Assembly (NCBI GenBank): GCA_022432975.1
Contig: CM039503.1
Coordinates: forward strand, 54,372,466-54,436,465
Origin: Begonia masoniana
Taxonomy: Eukaryota > Streptophyta > Magnoliopsida > Cucurbitales > Begoniaceae
DNA: 64,000 nucleotides
Reading direction: 5' to 3'
Under the pieces are notes generated by a model, which saw only the letters and a program-made list of their open reading frames with translations, made no database searches and was not told the DNA's origin. The stretch's first letter is position 1. Each line of letters starts with the position of its first letter. The translations under genes were made by a program, and so were the position numbers. Shown piece after piece: positions 10,870 through 24,700 of this stretch.

Positions 10870-11212
10870 AAATTAAAAATTCGTGCCTACTTACATCAAC
10901 TCTAGTCGATTTTAGTTATAATTGAGTTAATCTTACCGCAAAATCAAAATCGATGCACGAAATTGTCACATCTAAGGTTTTAATTTGATAGATTATGTTG
11001 CATTAGGACCCAACATTCAAGTTTTGGAGAGGTAACAATTAAAGGCACCTAATAATATTTGATAGGTTGGAAAATGACAATTAGGCCCACATTCATATTC
11101 AAGTCCACAATCTCCATCAGAAAGTCCAAATGAGCACGTAGAAGAATAAGGCAAGACCCTTAACTTCAAAGGTCACTTATTGATGCATATTATTTTTTAT
11201 TTTAACCATTCA
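10870..11212. repeat. Repeat copy B (uninterrupted)
   Basis: Continuous version of the repeat split at 7840-9376. Direct orientation; it lacks the 1.2 kb insertion and so serves as a natural empty-site reference. Divergence is clearly visible (many substitutions, small indels). No coding potential. Confidence 0.85.
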
Positions 11213-14046
11213 TAATATTCAAGCATACTCTCTATTTTTTTAATATGGTAACGGATTGTTTATACCATAAGATTTGAAGTCATTTACAAATTAGATGTCA
11301 AACTATTATTATTATTTTTTTTAAAATCAAACTTTTGCTTTTAAAGTCAGGTTTTTGCTGTTAGTTTAATCTTTTAAATTCAACTTATATATACCATTTT
11401 TTAATTTAAACAGATGTATTACTTATTTATAATTCTTTCTGCGATTTATATCAACATCTAGAGATGTATAAAATTGAAAATCAGATTAGAACCTGCCAAA
11501 ACAATTAGAAATATAATTAAAATATCTGATTAAATAAAATATATATATATATATTAAATCTAATGAATAAATTAGCGACAATGTGTAAACTAACGTTCTA
11601 TTTGTTAAAAAAAAGTGTAGTTCTCGTGATTTAGGGTTTGTTTCGATTGATTTTTGTAGTTCCGACTTTCGCGATTTATTACTAAAAATTAAACCGTAGA
11701 ATATATTTTACCAAAAATTGTTTAAAAATAAAAACTAAAATTACAAGAATAAATTACAGAAGTTTTTGAATTTAGAAAATTAAAAAAAGAAAAAAAGAAA
11801 ACAATATTTATTTATTTATTAATTTAGCCGCAAATGTTGAAACTAGGCCGAAAGCAACCGACCCAAAAAAAATATAATTATTAAGAAAAAATCGAAAAAT
11901 CTGACGTGTCAGAACAAACATGCTATAAATGAGATAGATGGGCCCCATAAACCCATTTGTCTAACTTGTGGGCCCCTTTCTTTCCTAGAAAGACGAGAAC
12001 ACGTCACCTCCTTTGGTTGAACTCAAAAGCAAAGTATCCTCATTTCTCCGTTTTTTGGTTAAAAAGTAGTTATATTATTTATTTATTTATATTTCAGAAA
12101 AAATAAAAATAAACACGTGAAAAAAATATGACTTTTTAACGAAAAATATGACGGTCGTAGCCATATTGCCCATTATCAATATATTAAGGTTGTTATTGCC
12201 CATTGTCCAAGTTTACGGTGTAAATTACTCATTTCACCTAGTTGTAAGGGCCAAATTGTATTTTACCCAACAAAAAATGTATCTTCAATATTTAATCCAT
12301 ATTCTAACATTAACTATCATGCTCACGAAAGTGGCAACAGTATCGATCGGATTTTTTCCAACCCTAATTTTTGACGTCGAGCCGTTAAAATAAATGAAAT
12401 TCACGAGCAATTAGCATTGTTGCACAAATAGATGAAAAACCAAAAGTTTTTAGTCACAATCATCGCAACTTATTTACGCGTTCTAGATAACTTTACCATG
12501 TTTTAACATTTTAGAATATGCATAGTTTGAGTTTCGTATTGAATATCAATTTGAACTCAAATAGCGACTTGATTTGCTTTCGTTTTTTTGGCATCTCGTT
12601 AGACAAAATCGTAGAACTCAATCTATTTTAGAAAGTATGTTTAGATAGTAGAATAAAAGAGTAAACGTAGCATTGTTCTATTTTACGAAAATTCTGTATT
12701 TTAAAAAAAACTACGAATTTGGATTGGCGTTTTCTAGGCTTGGGATGTCACTTCATTTTCAAGCAAGTGGGAATCCCCACTATAGCTTTTGCATGCGTAA
12801 TCTTTTTAAAATTTCTAACCTTATTGTATCTCCTTTCCACCTTTTTATCATTTCATGAATGGATTTTGGATTGCTATTGGCTTTATTCGATCATATTTTT
12901 TGTCACTCCAAAAAACATTATATTAATAATTGTCATATGCTCCGATACTTCATGATTGTTTGCAAAAAGGGTTAGAATTTAGGTTCGATTCGAATCAAGT
13001 TTGCATTTCTCCCGACTTAATCCGATTTGTCGCCGTGATAGCACCTCAATCAATAAATAAACTAAGATAAAAACTCAAACTTGCGCAATTTTTCATCTCA
13101 GTCAGATAATTATTCGAACAATTAAATTAATTATTTGAAATAAGTACATTCGTCGTTTATTTACCAACAATATTTTTTTTCTATTGCACTTCTCTTGCTT
13201 AAAAATATTCATCGGAGATTATTTAGGCTAACCCAACCGCCAATACATCATTATTAACTCTTTGTCTATTGTTATCATGCATAATATATATTAACACGAG
13301 GGTCACATTCATAGAACATTAACTAATCGTTCCTCGTAGGATAGATGGGATCGATGGAGCGATAAAGACTTGACATGAGCGACAAACTTGAACCTTCTAA
13401 ATAGAACTCTACGATCCAAATTCTTTTGGGAGGAGCCGATGGATCTGCATAACGAATCTCATTTAAAATTATGTTTTATTCTTAAGTCACAAAATTTGCG
13501 GTCGTATTTTGTTATTTCCAAAAATGGTTTCCCCGTAAAATGTTAGTGCTTCGGTTTTTCATATTTTTCTTTTTCATTTCATTCAAAATTTTTAATTTCT
13601 AACAAGTATGATATTTTTATCGTTTATAATTTATCATAATTATTACATTGATAAATAAATAAACGATAAAATTACGAAAATAGTAAGATTTTAACACTTT
13701 TTACTATGAACCCACGATGATTTGGTTTAATGATTGAAAAGAGATGAGATGAACATTGAATAAAAATTGAGTTGACGCTTTGAAAAAAACATGTCTAAAT
13801 GCTTTGGAACGGTCGAGATGAAAGTAGAGCTGGAAGAAGACAAGACAGTAGTCCTCAGCCACCCGCAATCTCCGACTTTGCCCCACTCTATTATAATTCT
13901 TTGAGAAACTTCCCAGTTCGTCAACATTTATCATGATCACACTAATGCGATTTATACTCAAATGATTGATTCCAAAAACTACAGTAGACATTCAAAAAGA
14001 TGAAATTGAGTTGAGATACGACGTTTTATGATGACAAAGACAGACT
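11213..14046. other. AT-rich intergenic DNA
   Basis: Mostly AT-rich single-copy-looking sequence. An open frame at 12148-12393 (plus) and another at 13704-13991 (minus) resemble no protein I know. The last few hundred bases probably include the 3' untranslated region of the ERF gene. No RNA gene was seen. Confidence 0.5.
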
Positions 14047-16660
14047 TCAGCGGCTTGGACTCCTTGGATTGAACTTCTGCCATTGTTGATCTTCGTTGTC
14101 TTCTTCCGGCGGCTGTTGCTGATCGGAAAACGAGGAAGATGACCACCAAGAAGACGAAAACTGAGAATGGGAATCGCTGAAGGGTGGGGGCTGGTAGTTC
14201 TGGTTGAAAAGATTGGAAGAGTGGTAAGGGAAATCAGCTTCAGAGCTAGACAAAAGCTGGGCGTAGTGATAAAGATGAGGAAAAGCTTGTTCTTGATCGG
14301 AAACTGGATTCAGAGGAGCAGAAACAGTAGAAGAAGACGAAGTTGCAGAAGGTTGGTGAATGGGATGATCTGCAGAAACATGCTGAACTCTTTCGGGAAA
14401 GTTAAGCTTAGCTTTGTTGCCTTTGAATTTGAGAGCTGCTTTGTCGTAGGCGAGGGCTGCGTCCTCAGCGGTGTCGAAGGTGCCCAGCCAAACTCTGGCT
14501 GCCTTCTTCGGGTCTCTGATTTCAGCTGCCCATTTTCCCCATGGCCTTTGCCTCACCCCTCTGTAGTGTCGTCTCCGACTATTCTCTGCAGAAAATCACT
14601 TCAACTTGGTCAAATAAACCCTAATACAATAAAAGGAGAATAACGAGAGAAAGCTCAAGCAAGAATATATAGTGCAATATTGTTCTATATTGTTCTATTG
14701 AGCACATGTGTTCTTGGGTTTTACCCGAACAAGTCTAATATCTAGTACTAAATGGAGTGGAGATGTGGTACTTCTTATAATAGTCATATCATAGCAATTT
14801 GAGATTATGATTTCGATTTTTGATTTTAGGCCCGGACAAGTACTCACAAGAACAAGACATCACACATTTACTGTGAAAAAATCCCGAGCTGTCAAAAAAT
14901 ATTAAGATACCTGAAAAGAGTTAGTAAGTTGATAATGAAATTCAAGTGAAACTATAGAACAAAATTGTACAACAAATAATGTCTACGTGGTCTCCGAAAA
15001 TATTCATAGTTTCGTTTACTACTTTCGTGCGTGTCACGCTACATTCATTTCAAGTCTTTACGAAAAAAGAGTTCGAGTAACCAACCTCTAATCGCATGTT
15101 TAAAAACAACCGAAATAAGAAAACCCATAACCAATGACGTAATACATGCATGTTTTCTAGGGGGTGTCTACAAAGTTTGATTTAAAAAAGTGTCAAAAAA
15201 AAAACTAAAAGAGATAGAAAGTACATTCTTTGAACTACATGAATCAATGAGACAGTTAGAAAATTAATTGTGAGAAAGAAAGTAGGGCTGGCAACTGGGG
15301 ATTGAAGGAAAAGAAAGGTAACTAGTATGAATTGACATTGGAGAAAAAGTTAAAGCTATGAACATAGAATGAAAACCATTTTACTTAAACATTATGCTAA
15401 ATTTATAATATAATGTTCAGAAAGTACATAAATATGATGAGATTACTCTTGCAAAACAAGATGACAAACAAACCAAGCACAGCAAATCTATGAACCATGG
15501 ATTGATTTGAAAGAGATAAGGTCAAGAGTCAGCGAACCAAAAGTACACTACAATGATAGTTAGATAGTTCGTCACGGAAGAGAAAGCTATTAGCATATGA
15601 ACCTTACTGCTGTTTTCCATTTGTTTTTTAAAGAAAATAAGAGGGTTTTCTTTATGGAAAGTAGGAGAATACATTGAACTTGTTGTAGAAAAATTAAAAA
15701 AAAAATAAAAAAAAATCAAAAGAAATATGAATGAATGCTTTGTCTCTCATCTATGTCGCATCTGGATCATCTGTCAGTGAGATCATATTCTGGAGGAAGA
15801 AAATAACTGATCTAAACAGCTAAATTGATGTAAAATCTGCAATACCCATGTTTTACAAGTCTGTAATTGTTCAGTTTTTTGGCTGAAAACAAGACAAAAT
15901 CTAGGAGGGTAAGTTAGGTTTACCTTGATCTTGAGATGTAGCAGAAGGTTCAGGTTCTTCTTTCAGAGAAGGAATGGCCGGTTGCACCAAATTTGGGATC
16001 TCATTAGCTGAAGTTATGACTTGAGAAAGAGAAGAAGCCATTGAAGACGTATGAGTTTCAGGCCAGTAAGAAGAGGAAGAGTAAGGCTGGAACTCATTCT
16101 CTCTCTCTTTCTCCTCCGATGCTTCCCAAGGAAGTGGTCTCTTTCCATACTTTCGATCCACTTTTTCAAGCTTCTGCAAAACCTTAGTGTATGTATCTCT
16201 TACACTTGCACGCACTGCTACTACATGAAATAGAGAGAGAGAGAGAGAGAAGGGTTTATTCCAGTTTAGAGTGCAGAGGAGAAGGAGATGGAGAAGGAGA
16301 AGAAGGAAAAGGTGAGCTAATATGAGAAGGAAAATCAAAGGTAAGATATATAAGGGTTATCTCTTCCTTGATCATTCTCTTATTGTCCGTTTTGAACCAA
16401 ATTATCAGATATTGTCCGTTTTGAACCAAATTCTTTACAGATTTTCAAAACAAATCTCGTTAGTTTAGAAATAAAACTCAAATTATATATCGATTTCTTC
16501 TATATTTCTTCAACAATATTAGATTGTGACGATCTTCTGCCAAAGTAGACAACATCTTGTTGGTCTTTTGATGAGTAGCTAGGGTAAGATGAGAAAAGTA
16601 GTCATATGTAGAAGCAAGAAGCAAAGTTTTTACCATGGAATCACGCTCACTCAATGCCAT
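14047..16660 (-). CDS. AP2/ERF transcription factor, group X (ERF113/114/115-like)
   Basis: Nuclear DNA-binding regulator; family members bind GCC-box-type sites and act in stress, wounding and regeneration. Exon 14585-14047 encodes the whole AP2 domain ([20 protein letters not shown], then [18 protein letters not shown] and KLNFPERV) and a Ser/Gln-rich C-terminus ending at 14047. Exon 16173-15924 carries the conserved N-terminal YGKRP motif, an acidic stretch and [10 protein letters not shown], and joins in phase (donor 15923, acceptor 14586) to give [10 protein letters not shown] at the junction. No ATG precedes YGKRP in this exon. A candidate first exon is 16660-16634 (MALSERDSM, donor GTAAAA, in phase). 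With it the CDS is 816 bp, 271 residues. The internal exon structure is solid; the first exon is inference. Confidence 0.85.
16345..16353 (-). promoter_or_regulatory. TATA-like box upstream of the ERF YGKRP exon
   Basis: TTATATAT on the minus strand, about 170 bp upstream of the YGKRP exon and followed by a CT-rich 5'UTR-like stretch (16210-16310). If this is the promoter, the candidate first exon at 16634-16660 is wrong and translation must start inside the YGKRP exon. Confidence 0.4.
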
Positions 16661-16946
16661 TCTCTTCTCTCTATTGTTCCTTAGATTTGACTATAGAAAG
16701 CCCAATAGTAAGTAATCATGTCACCAATGTAATATTTATAACTCCAAAATGGTAAGAAGAGTTTCAAAGAAGACATACTTAATGAATTAAATAATGAAAA
16801 TCAGGACGTGGGTACCGTGAATAAAATAATAGCAAACAGCATTAAGTATTTTAGTCAAGATTGTGGAATTTCATAACATAGTTTTCTCATATTCAAAAGA
16901 GAGTAGGAGACAATCACTTCAATTAGTCAAAATAACCCAATAAAAT

Positions 16947-16948
<2 letters not shown>

Positions 16949-16998
<50 letters not shown>
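16949..16998. repeat. (CT)25 microsatellite
   Basis: Fifty uninterrupted bases of CT upstream of the ERF gene. Likely length-polymorphic. Confidence 0.95.
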
Positions 16999-16999
<1 letters not shown>

Positions 17000-18780
17000 G
17001 AACCCCCATTGAACAAATCAAAAGGGTTTAAGTTTGGGTGGAATATTATATACAAAATCTGATGGAGAGTCGGTTGGGGAATTGACAAAATGCATTAAAT
17101 TCAAGTAGTGTGAAGTGAACTTGGAGAGAAAGATTGGAGGAGAAGAGAAGCATGCCCACATGAGTTCCATTTGCACATGTTGTTCTTTTAGTCTTCTAGG
17201 CCAACTCACCTTCACAATAATGCTTACATTTATTATTATATTTTCTATTTTTCAAAATTGGTTTTAAATAAATAAATAAAACCCACAAAATATGCTACTT
17301 TTTCTGTAATAATAAATGAGGAGGTTCCACAAACATCCAAAATTTTATAATACACCAAAATTATCATACCAACTCAATAGACAATACCCATGTTAGATGG
17401 TCAAAATCAAGAATTCAAATCAAACTAAACTACATTTAGTCAACTAATAATCTTTATTTTTAATTTAAAAAAAAAAACATAAAAATTCAAAAATAAAAAT
17501 ACAAATAGTAGCTGATGTATAGACAGAGACTAGACTAGAAGTATTAAGTTTTGGTTTAATTGAAACAACCTACCCTAATCTCCATGCAATAAAGCACGTA
17601 CTTCCCTAATTTGTACTAATTAATAATATCATTTTCATAACAATTATTAAACAACTTGTGCAAAATAATTATTTGAAGTAATAATTACAAAGGGGAGACG
17701 AATGCAGTTCATCTAAAGATGTGAGCACTTAAGTTGATGAATATGGCGTCATCGCCGTGTCAAAGACCTAGTTGAGTCAACTCGTTCGGATCGCTTGTTT
17801 AAGCTCTTGATTAACTCGTATATATTTGGGCTCATCAGCCAAATTAGCTCACTGGAGCAAGTGTTAACCGAGCAAGTTGACTTGTTTGCTTCAATGTTCA
17901 GCTCGTTTATTACCGTAACTAAATGAGCCGAGACGAGCAAGCCGCTCGTTTAACTCAATTAGGCTCAATAATAACAATAGTTTTATTACGCAAATACATG
18001 ATATTATAAATAAATACTTACTAAACATGTATATAATAGAATAAGTTGAAAATTTTTTACTACTACGCGATAGCCATGCACGAGCTGGATCGCTCGACTC
18101 TTCTTCTACCAGGCTTCGACAGAACAGAGCAAGTGTAAGCATTGCATCAAGCCAAATGAAAGATTCAAATTAATTAAGAACGTAGAGAGCGTGTAGGACA
18201 AGCAATTGGCCAAATCAAATGAACAGATTCGTCACGAATAGTAGTTAGAGTCGAGTGTAAGTAGGCTCATGGCAGTGCAAGTGTCAAATATTAGTAGAAT
18301 GGTGGGTTGTGGCTTGATTTGTGCACCAAGTTAAGCTCGGCTCAACTTGTTAGGTGAGTTCGATTATGGTCGAACTCCAAACTCAAATTTTCCACCCAAT
18401 TCTACTTGTTTAAACGAGTCGAGCCGACTCAACTAGTAGCTACAAGCAGCGAAATTGGCTCTGGCTTGTTTATAAACTAATAAATTGAACAACTTTTTAA
18501 AGCTGAATAAAACCAGTGAGTTACCTTCTACTCCATCTCCTCTGCCTGGCCATCATCATCTCCGGCTCTCGAATCTCCTCTCGAAACTAATCTGCCCTTC
18601 CTAAATTCTCATTCAACTCACACCAACCCAATGAAAAATTGAAGTAGCACGAGAAATTCGATTTCCCTCAAATGCAGCAGAGGAAGATCAATTGGCACCA
18701 TGAATTTTGAAAAATAACAGCGTAGTTTTGTTTATCTGCTTCACTAGCTGTAGTGCAAAACTAGCAATTACTCCAGAAAA
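16999..18780. other. Intergenic DNA with GAGCTCG-type inverted motifs
   Basis: No gene seen. The parts at 17758-17965 and 18300-18450 hold repeated and inverted GCTCGTT/GAGCCGA motifs (for example GAGCCGAGACGAGCAAGCCG), the style of hAT-type non-autonomous elements. A TIR pair with target duplication was not found. Confidence 0.45.
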
Positions 18781-18792
18781 TGCAGCCGATAC

Positions 18793-21700
18793 TCATTGAT
18801 AAGAGGGAGCTACTCCAGCTGAAGTATGGCGAGAAGAGACTAAAATATTTCCACCAATATCGCCATAGCTTGCAGGCACTGTTCTTTGGGTCATACCACC
18901 ATGCAACAGATCTGGATTCTGGGCAGTGTAATAAGAGCGATGTGGTGGGAGATGCTGCAAATCAGGCTGGGGGCGAGCACCATGTGCTGGTACAGAGACA
19001 CTTGACGTTGTAGGATGCAGATGTTGGCCGTAGTAATCATAATCAGGGGGACGGGGATAGTAATTGCTGCCAGTGCGATGCCCTCCAATGTCTTGATCCC
19101 TCGGATTCATCAGTGTTAGGTTCCTATTTGATCAAATTAGCATGTGATGATTGAAAACAAAAATCACAAGTAAAGGCAAGAGAAAATTATAATTTGGGAA
19201 CTGACAAACCTAAAAATCTGCTCTATTCAGACTCATATTGCAAACTGGGACAATCGCCCCGAGAAAAAATACTACCTGATTAACCATTCGCAGTAGAAAG
19301 TAAAACCTTTCAACAATTTGGTATACTGGATCGACCATAAAAAATCCAATTATAAACTGGAGCGATAAGATAAAAAGATGACGTTGATTGCATAAATTTA
19401 AAAGACATTGATGCTAATATTATTAACTGCATGCTGCTCACATACTATGCTGGAAGGACTTTTCAAATAATGCATACACATACAACAGCATGAAAGATCG
19501 CTAACTGATTAAGATTCTCTTATATAATGTTTTGTTTAAGGGTTCAGAATGCAAGGAAAAAATATCCTAAAACTACAACCGATACTAAGAAGAGAATGCT
19601 AAAACAATGAGGTACAAAGAAAAGTACCTTTTGTATGGATCCGGTGAGAGCAAACGTGGGTTTTCAGGAACATACGGTTGATAAGCCTCCGCTAAATAAT
19701 ATGGTTTGTCATGATAAACAGCCTCTGACTGCACCACGTGCTTTGATTCTACAGAAGGCTGTAAACCTGCAACATATGTTGGATATTCATGCAGACCACA
19801 CTCTCTATGTTGAACCACTTGCTCCGTTTCCGTATCATGGGGTGGCCTTGTTGGAAGATAATGACGCCTGGAAAAATATGGGTTCATTGAAGGAGGAAAT
19901 CTTGCCTCTTCTTCCATCATTGGAGGTGCAACATATGTTCGATATCCATCCGGACCACGCTCCCTGTGTTGGACCAATTGTTCCGTTTCAGTATCAAGAG
20001 AGGGCCTAGCAGGAACATAATGACGCCTGGAAAAATATGGATCCTCCGAAGGAGGAAATCTTGCCCCTTCTTCCACGATTGGAGGTGCAGCATATGATCG
20101 ATATTCATTTGGACCACATTCCCTAAGTTGGACCAATTGCTCGGTTGGAGTATCAAGGGGCGGCCCTGTAGGAACATAATGACGCCGGGAAAAATATGGA
20201 TTTTCTGAAGGATGAAATCTTGCCTCTTCTTCCACGATTGGAGGTGCAACATATGGTCGATATTCATTTGGACCACATTCCCTAAGTTGGACCAATTGCT
20301 CGGTTCGAGTATCAAGGGGTGGCCCATTAGGAACATAATGATGCCTGGAAAAATATGGATTTTCTGAAGGAGGAAATCTTGCCTCTTCTTCCACAATTGG
20401 AGGTGCAATTGGACGAGGAAGAAAAGGAACAGTTGGAGCAGATGGTGTCACAACAATATCATGGAACAGCGAGATCAAGGATTTTACCTTCATTATAAAT
20501 GGAATTGCAACAGAGCAGTCAACAAAATTATTTACCTGAAAGAGACTATTTTCTCCTTTTAAAACAGAACAATGATCCAAACACTTGTGACCCTACTACA
20601 TACCTGAATCGGACTAAGCTCTTGCTTAAACTTATTACCACCCTGGTAATTGTCTATGATAGCGTGTCTAAAAGTACTTTCTGGAAGAGGCAAAGAATCC
20701 TTTAAAATATTGAATTTCACCTACAAGGAAAAAACAAACAAAATCATCTGAAAGACTAAAGAAGCGCAACACATCCATTCAATTGGGAAATTATTAGGAA
20801 ATGATAAATTGATACGTAGTGAACCTAAAAAGAACCATTACGAGTTTAGCAACAATGCTAAGACTTGGAAAATACATTAACCACAAGTCTGAAAATTCAC
20901 AAACCAGAAAACTACCCTAATCCTAAATGCAGAAACAATTCTTCATGCAAATTATCAATCTCAACATCCCCTTTCTTACCATTCTCCCCCTCTTTATAAT
21001 ACTCTCCCCACCTATTACATGTTCACTCCTCACACAAAATCTACTAGCCTATCATCTAACTAATTTGTCCACCTCGGTAAACATAATTATCAGTCTGTTT
21101 CCTTCAGGTAATTTCACTTGCAACATTACTCTCTTTTTTGAAATCGACATTGTCCTCAAGGTTGTATGTAAGACGTTGATCTTCACGTCCTATGACTAAT
21201 TTTTTATTTTCCTCTATTCCAAACAAAATAAATCAAATCATGGAAAGTACATGTCCAAATAACTTTGTATGTACCTATGCAAATATGCCAAGATCGGTTT
21301 TTGGCTCCCATATATTTTCTCTTTGGTTGGTCTTGGATGGATCTACAATCTTTAACCCCAAGTTTTAGGCCCACAACACAATTCAACACCTACTGTTTAA
21401 ATCTACATTCATTGGGCCCAAAATACTCAATAGCCAAAACGAGCTTCTCCCATCTAAGATTAGGTTTTTACTTCAAGATCCTTATAAAATAATTCCTAGT
21501 TCGCCTCACTAGATGATCAGCCTTCAAACTCAGGTCCTCCCATTTAAACTTGAGCTCTTTTATCAAAGGGCACTTGCAAGCTCAGCCAATTTCTTTCCCC
21601 ATAGTCCAATCCCAAAACTTACTAACATGACCCATTAAATCATAAAAGACAAAATGGATAGATGGAACCCCAGCTACATGGTGAGATTCAGCTATCATGA

Positions 21701-24700
21701 CCCTAGCAGAATGCTTGTCCCCATCGAAAATGATTGTCATCCTCGCAAATTCTTCAATCACGAACCCAAAATCATTAACCACGAACATGGTTGTCCATCC
21801 CTCCCATGATCAGTCTCCCATTCTGGCCTCCAAAGAACACTATTTGGGCGGCAAAAGTCTCCTCACGACACCTTCAAACAATAAGATATTGCTGGAATCA
21901 ATTGAATTCAGGTGGTGCTGGTTAGTTTAGTATAGGGAAATTGCATATTAAACGATTTGAGAGCATGACACCTCTTTACTCTGTTTCTACAGGTCTTGTC
22001 CTTCCCCTCAGCTTTCCTCTCAATATAGTAGTCATTATCTATTGTAACTACTCATAAATACTTCTTACACAACCATCACAAGTAACTACTTGTGGCCTAA
22101 CTTCCTCTCCTCCTTGACTCTCTGTAAATCTCAAAGGAGCTTATCATTTCTCCCAGCTTTTCCCCAAGGTGAAATGATGAAAATTGATTTCCAATGCTTT
22201 CAAATTCCTACCATAGAGTTCTTTCAATTCAAATGAACAAGTGTTTTTGCAGTCCCTTATGGATCGGTTTAACATCTAATGAGCTTTCAAGTTCTTTTCG
22301 TTCCATTTCTTCAATCAATAAGGCGGTAGAGCTTTAGATTGGATCCCATCTTCTATAAGACTGGTGTTAGAGGTTTAGGTTGGTTCCCCTATCCTTTTAA
22401 TGGCTTTAATAAGGAAACGTGTAATATTGGATGAATCCTTCTAGTTTCAATCCTCCTTCCCTTACTTTCTTATTTATTTCAAATGGTCCAAACTATCAGG
22501 AAGCTATCTTTTCATTAACCCTTTTTCCTTTAGACTTCTGCCCGGATGGTTTTAGATTACATGATAGGATAGTTGGTTATAATAATCATACATCATAGGA
22601 TAGCTTGATGGTTTTAATATATTAATTTTATTCGTGAAACAAGCCTTCTGCCTGCAAGGTTTTAATTTTACTCCACTGGGTGCAAAATGTTTGATGTGCA
22701 CAGTCTAGCCAACTCCACTTAGCTGTCCATTTCTCCAAGTTGCCTACACAATGCGTCTGTGGCCTTGTTCTCTAATCTAGGCTTGTAATGTACTTCAAAA
22801 TCATATCTCTTAATCTTTGTTATCCATTCCTGGTGCTCCACGACTTCCAATCTTTGCTCAAGGAGAATTTTAAACTCCTATGCGGCTACCAATCTTTGCT
22901 CAATGAGACAATTTAAACTCCTTTGACGTATCCTTACTATTAAATGAGCTCCTAATAAATAAGGCTCCATTATTGTATAGCCTAGACTACAACCATTAAT
23001 TCTCTTCCACGTACAGATTTCAGCTTATTTTGCTTGACAGTAGTTGACTAAAATATGTCATTGGCAGATGTTGTTGCATTAACATTTGCCCTAATCATGG
23101 ACTTGAAGCATCAGTTTCTACCCAAGCTTGTTGTAACTATTAAGTGCTTCATCTGCATACTTAAGCTCATTTTCAAGGGGTACTGCAATTTGCTCCATAT
23201 CCTACTACGAACTTCCGATAACAACCATATTGATATAGATCTCCCCAGCAATTACATAAATTCCACAAATAACGCAAATTACAATTTTTTCATTTACAAA
23301 CACTCATCAAATACTAGAGTTTGCAAAATTTCGAGGGTATGTTATCCCTCCCTCAAACCAGACTTGAATTCTTAGATACATACTATTCTTTACTATGTTC
23401 CCCCCTTCACCATTCATTCTCATATTCAAACTAATAATTACCCATAATATAATGCCCATAAAACCCTTAATACAACATATTATCCCCTCCCCCTATACTT
23501 CACTCGTAAAAGAAATTAAGAAGAGGTACTTCCCTCCTAACATTACTTAGTTTCACAATGTCACTAGTATTTCCGTCAAATGTTACACCTCAACGCATTT
23601 CAAGAACCAGCTACCTCTGGATTTAAGTGGCATTTCACCCCTAACCATAATTCATCCATTGATTGTACCCGCCTTTAGTTTTAACCAAGCTTTATCTTGG
23701 CCATGCATAAATCACTCAAGTTCAAGTCCATAAGCATTGACAACAACCTCATGAAGACTCACTTTCCATGTAGCTTTGGTGGGTTCCCTTAACCAAGCCT
23801 CTGCCTATGAGTTGTCGAGTCATTCTTCAATAGGCATGTGGTCAAAGTCTTGATCTCCTCTTATTACATGTAAGCTTGCGATTTCATTTTCTATTTCACT
23901 TCCGAGAGAAATTTTGTTACTAAATCACTATTGATCGCCAAGGAGTATTTAGCCTTATGAGGTGGTCTTTGTTGATTTGCACGGGATTTCACATGACCCG
24001 TGCTACTAGAATTAAATCATAAGCTAGTAATGCTTTTAACTACTATTCGTCATCCAGGGTGCAACACTCTATGCAACTTTGCCTAGCAACATCTCACATG
24101 TATTTCTCCCTCACATGTCCATATTAACGGTTGAGACTGCTCCCATTTTGCTCGCCACTACCACGAGAATAGCTTTTGCTTTTTTTTTTTTTTACTTTGA
24201 CTACTAAGATATTTAAGCTTGCCAAGTTGTCTCTTGTTTGTCCATAGATTCAGCAATAATTTGAAAGATTCAGATTTTTGAGAATTTTTAGATCTATGCT
24301 TATTTTTCACCTCCCTGAAGCATTTCATCATTTACATCTTTCCACGTCTCGAGGTGCCTAGGCATCCACCATAAGTCTTTTCTTGTTTGACGCTCACCCT
24401 TAACTTCTTATGTTTAAGGCTAAGGCAACCAACCTTTCTTCAATTTTAAATCTTTTTACAATGTATAAATCTTTAATTTTTTTAGAGCAAAATATGTTTT
24501 ACCCCTTGTAGTTTAGGTGTCGTTCTAATTTAGCCCTTGCGATGCCATTTTTCTCATTAAGATCCTCATAGTTTCAATTTTGTTTCTAAATAGTTCTCCA
24601 ATCTATTTTTGTCATTAAATTTAACAGGAAAAAAAGTTCCAAAACATTTTTTTAGCTTCACCATTTTTTTATGTACCCTAAAATAATTGAAATTGATTTA

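Noticed and set aside
7840..11212. The two ~340-bp direct repeats as LTRs of one element around the Transposase_32 fragment
   Set aside because: No TG...CA ends, primer site or purine tract at the repeat edges; more likely two copies of an unrelated repeat.
14167..14643. 158-codon plus-strand frame
   Set aside because: Antisense shadow of the ERF AP2 exon.
19917..20408. 163-codon frame antisense-offset to the DCD repeats
   Set aside because: Shadow of the 53-codon repeats in another frame of the same strand; the true frame is fixed by splice phase.
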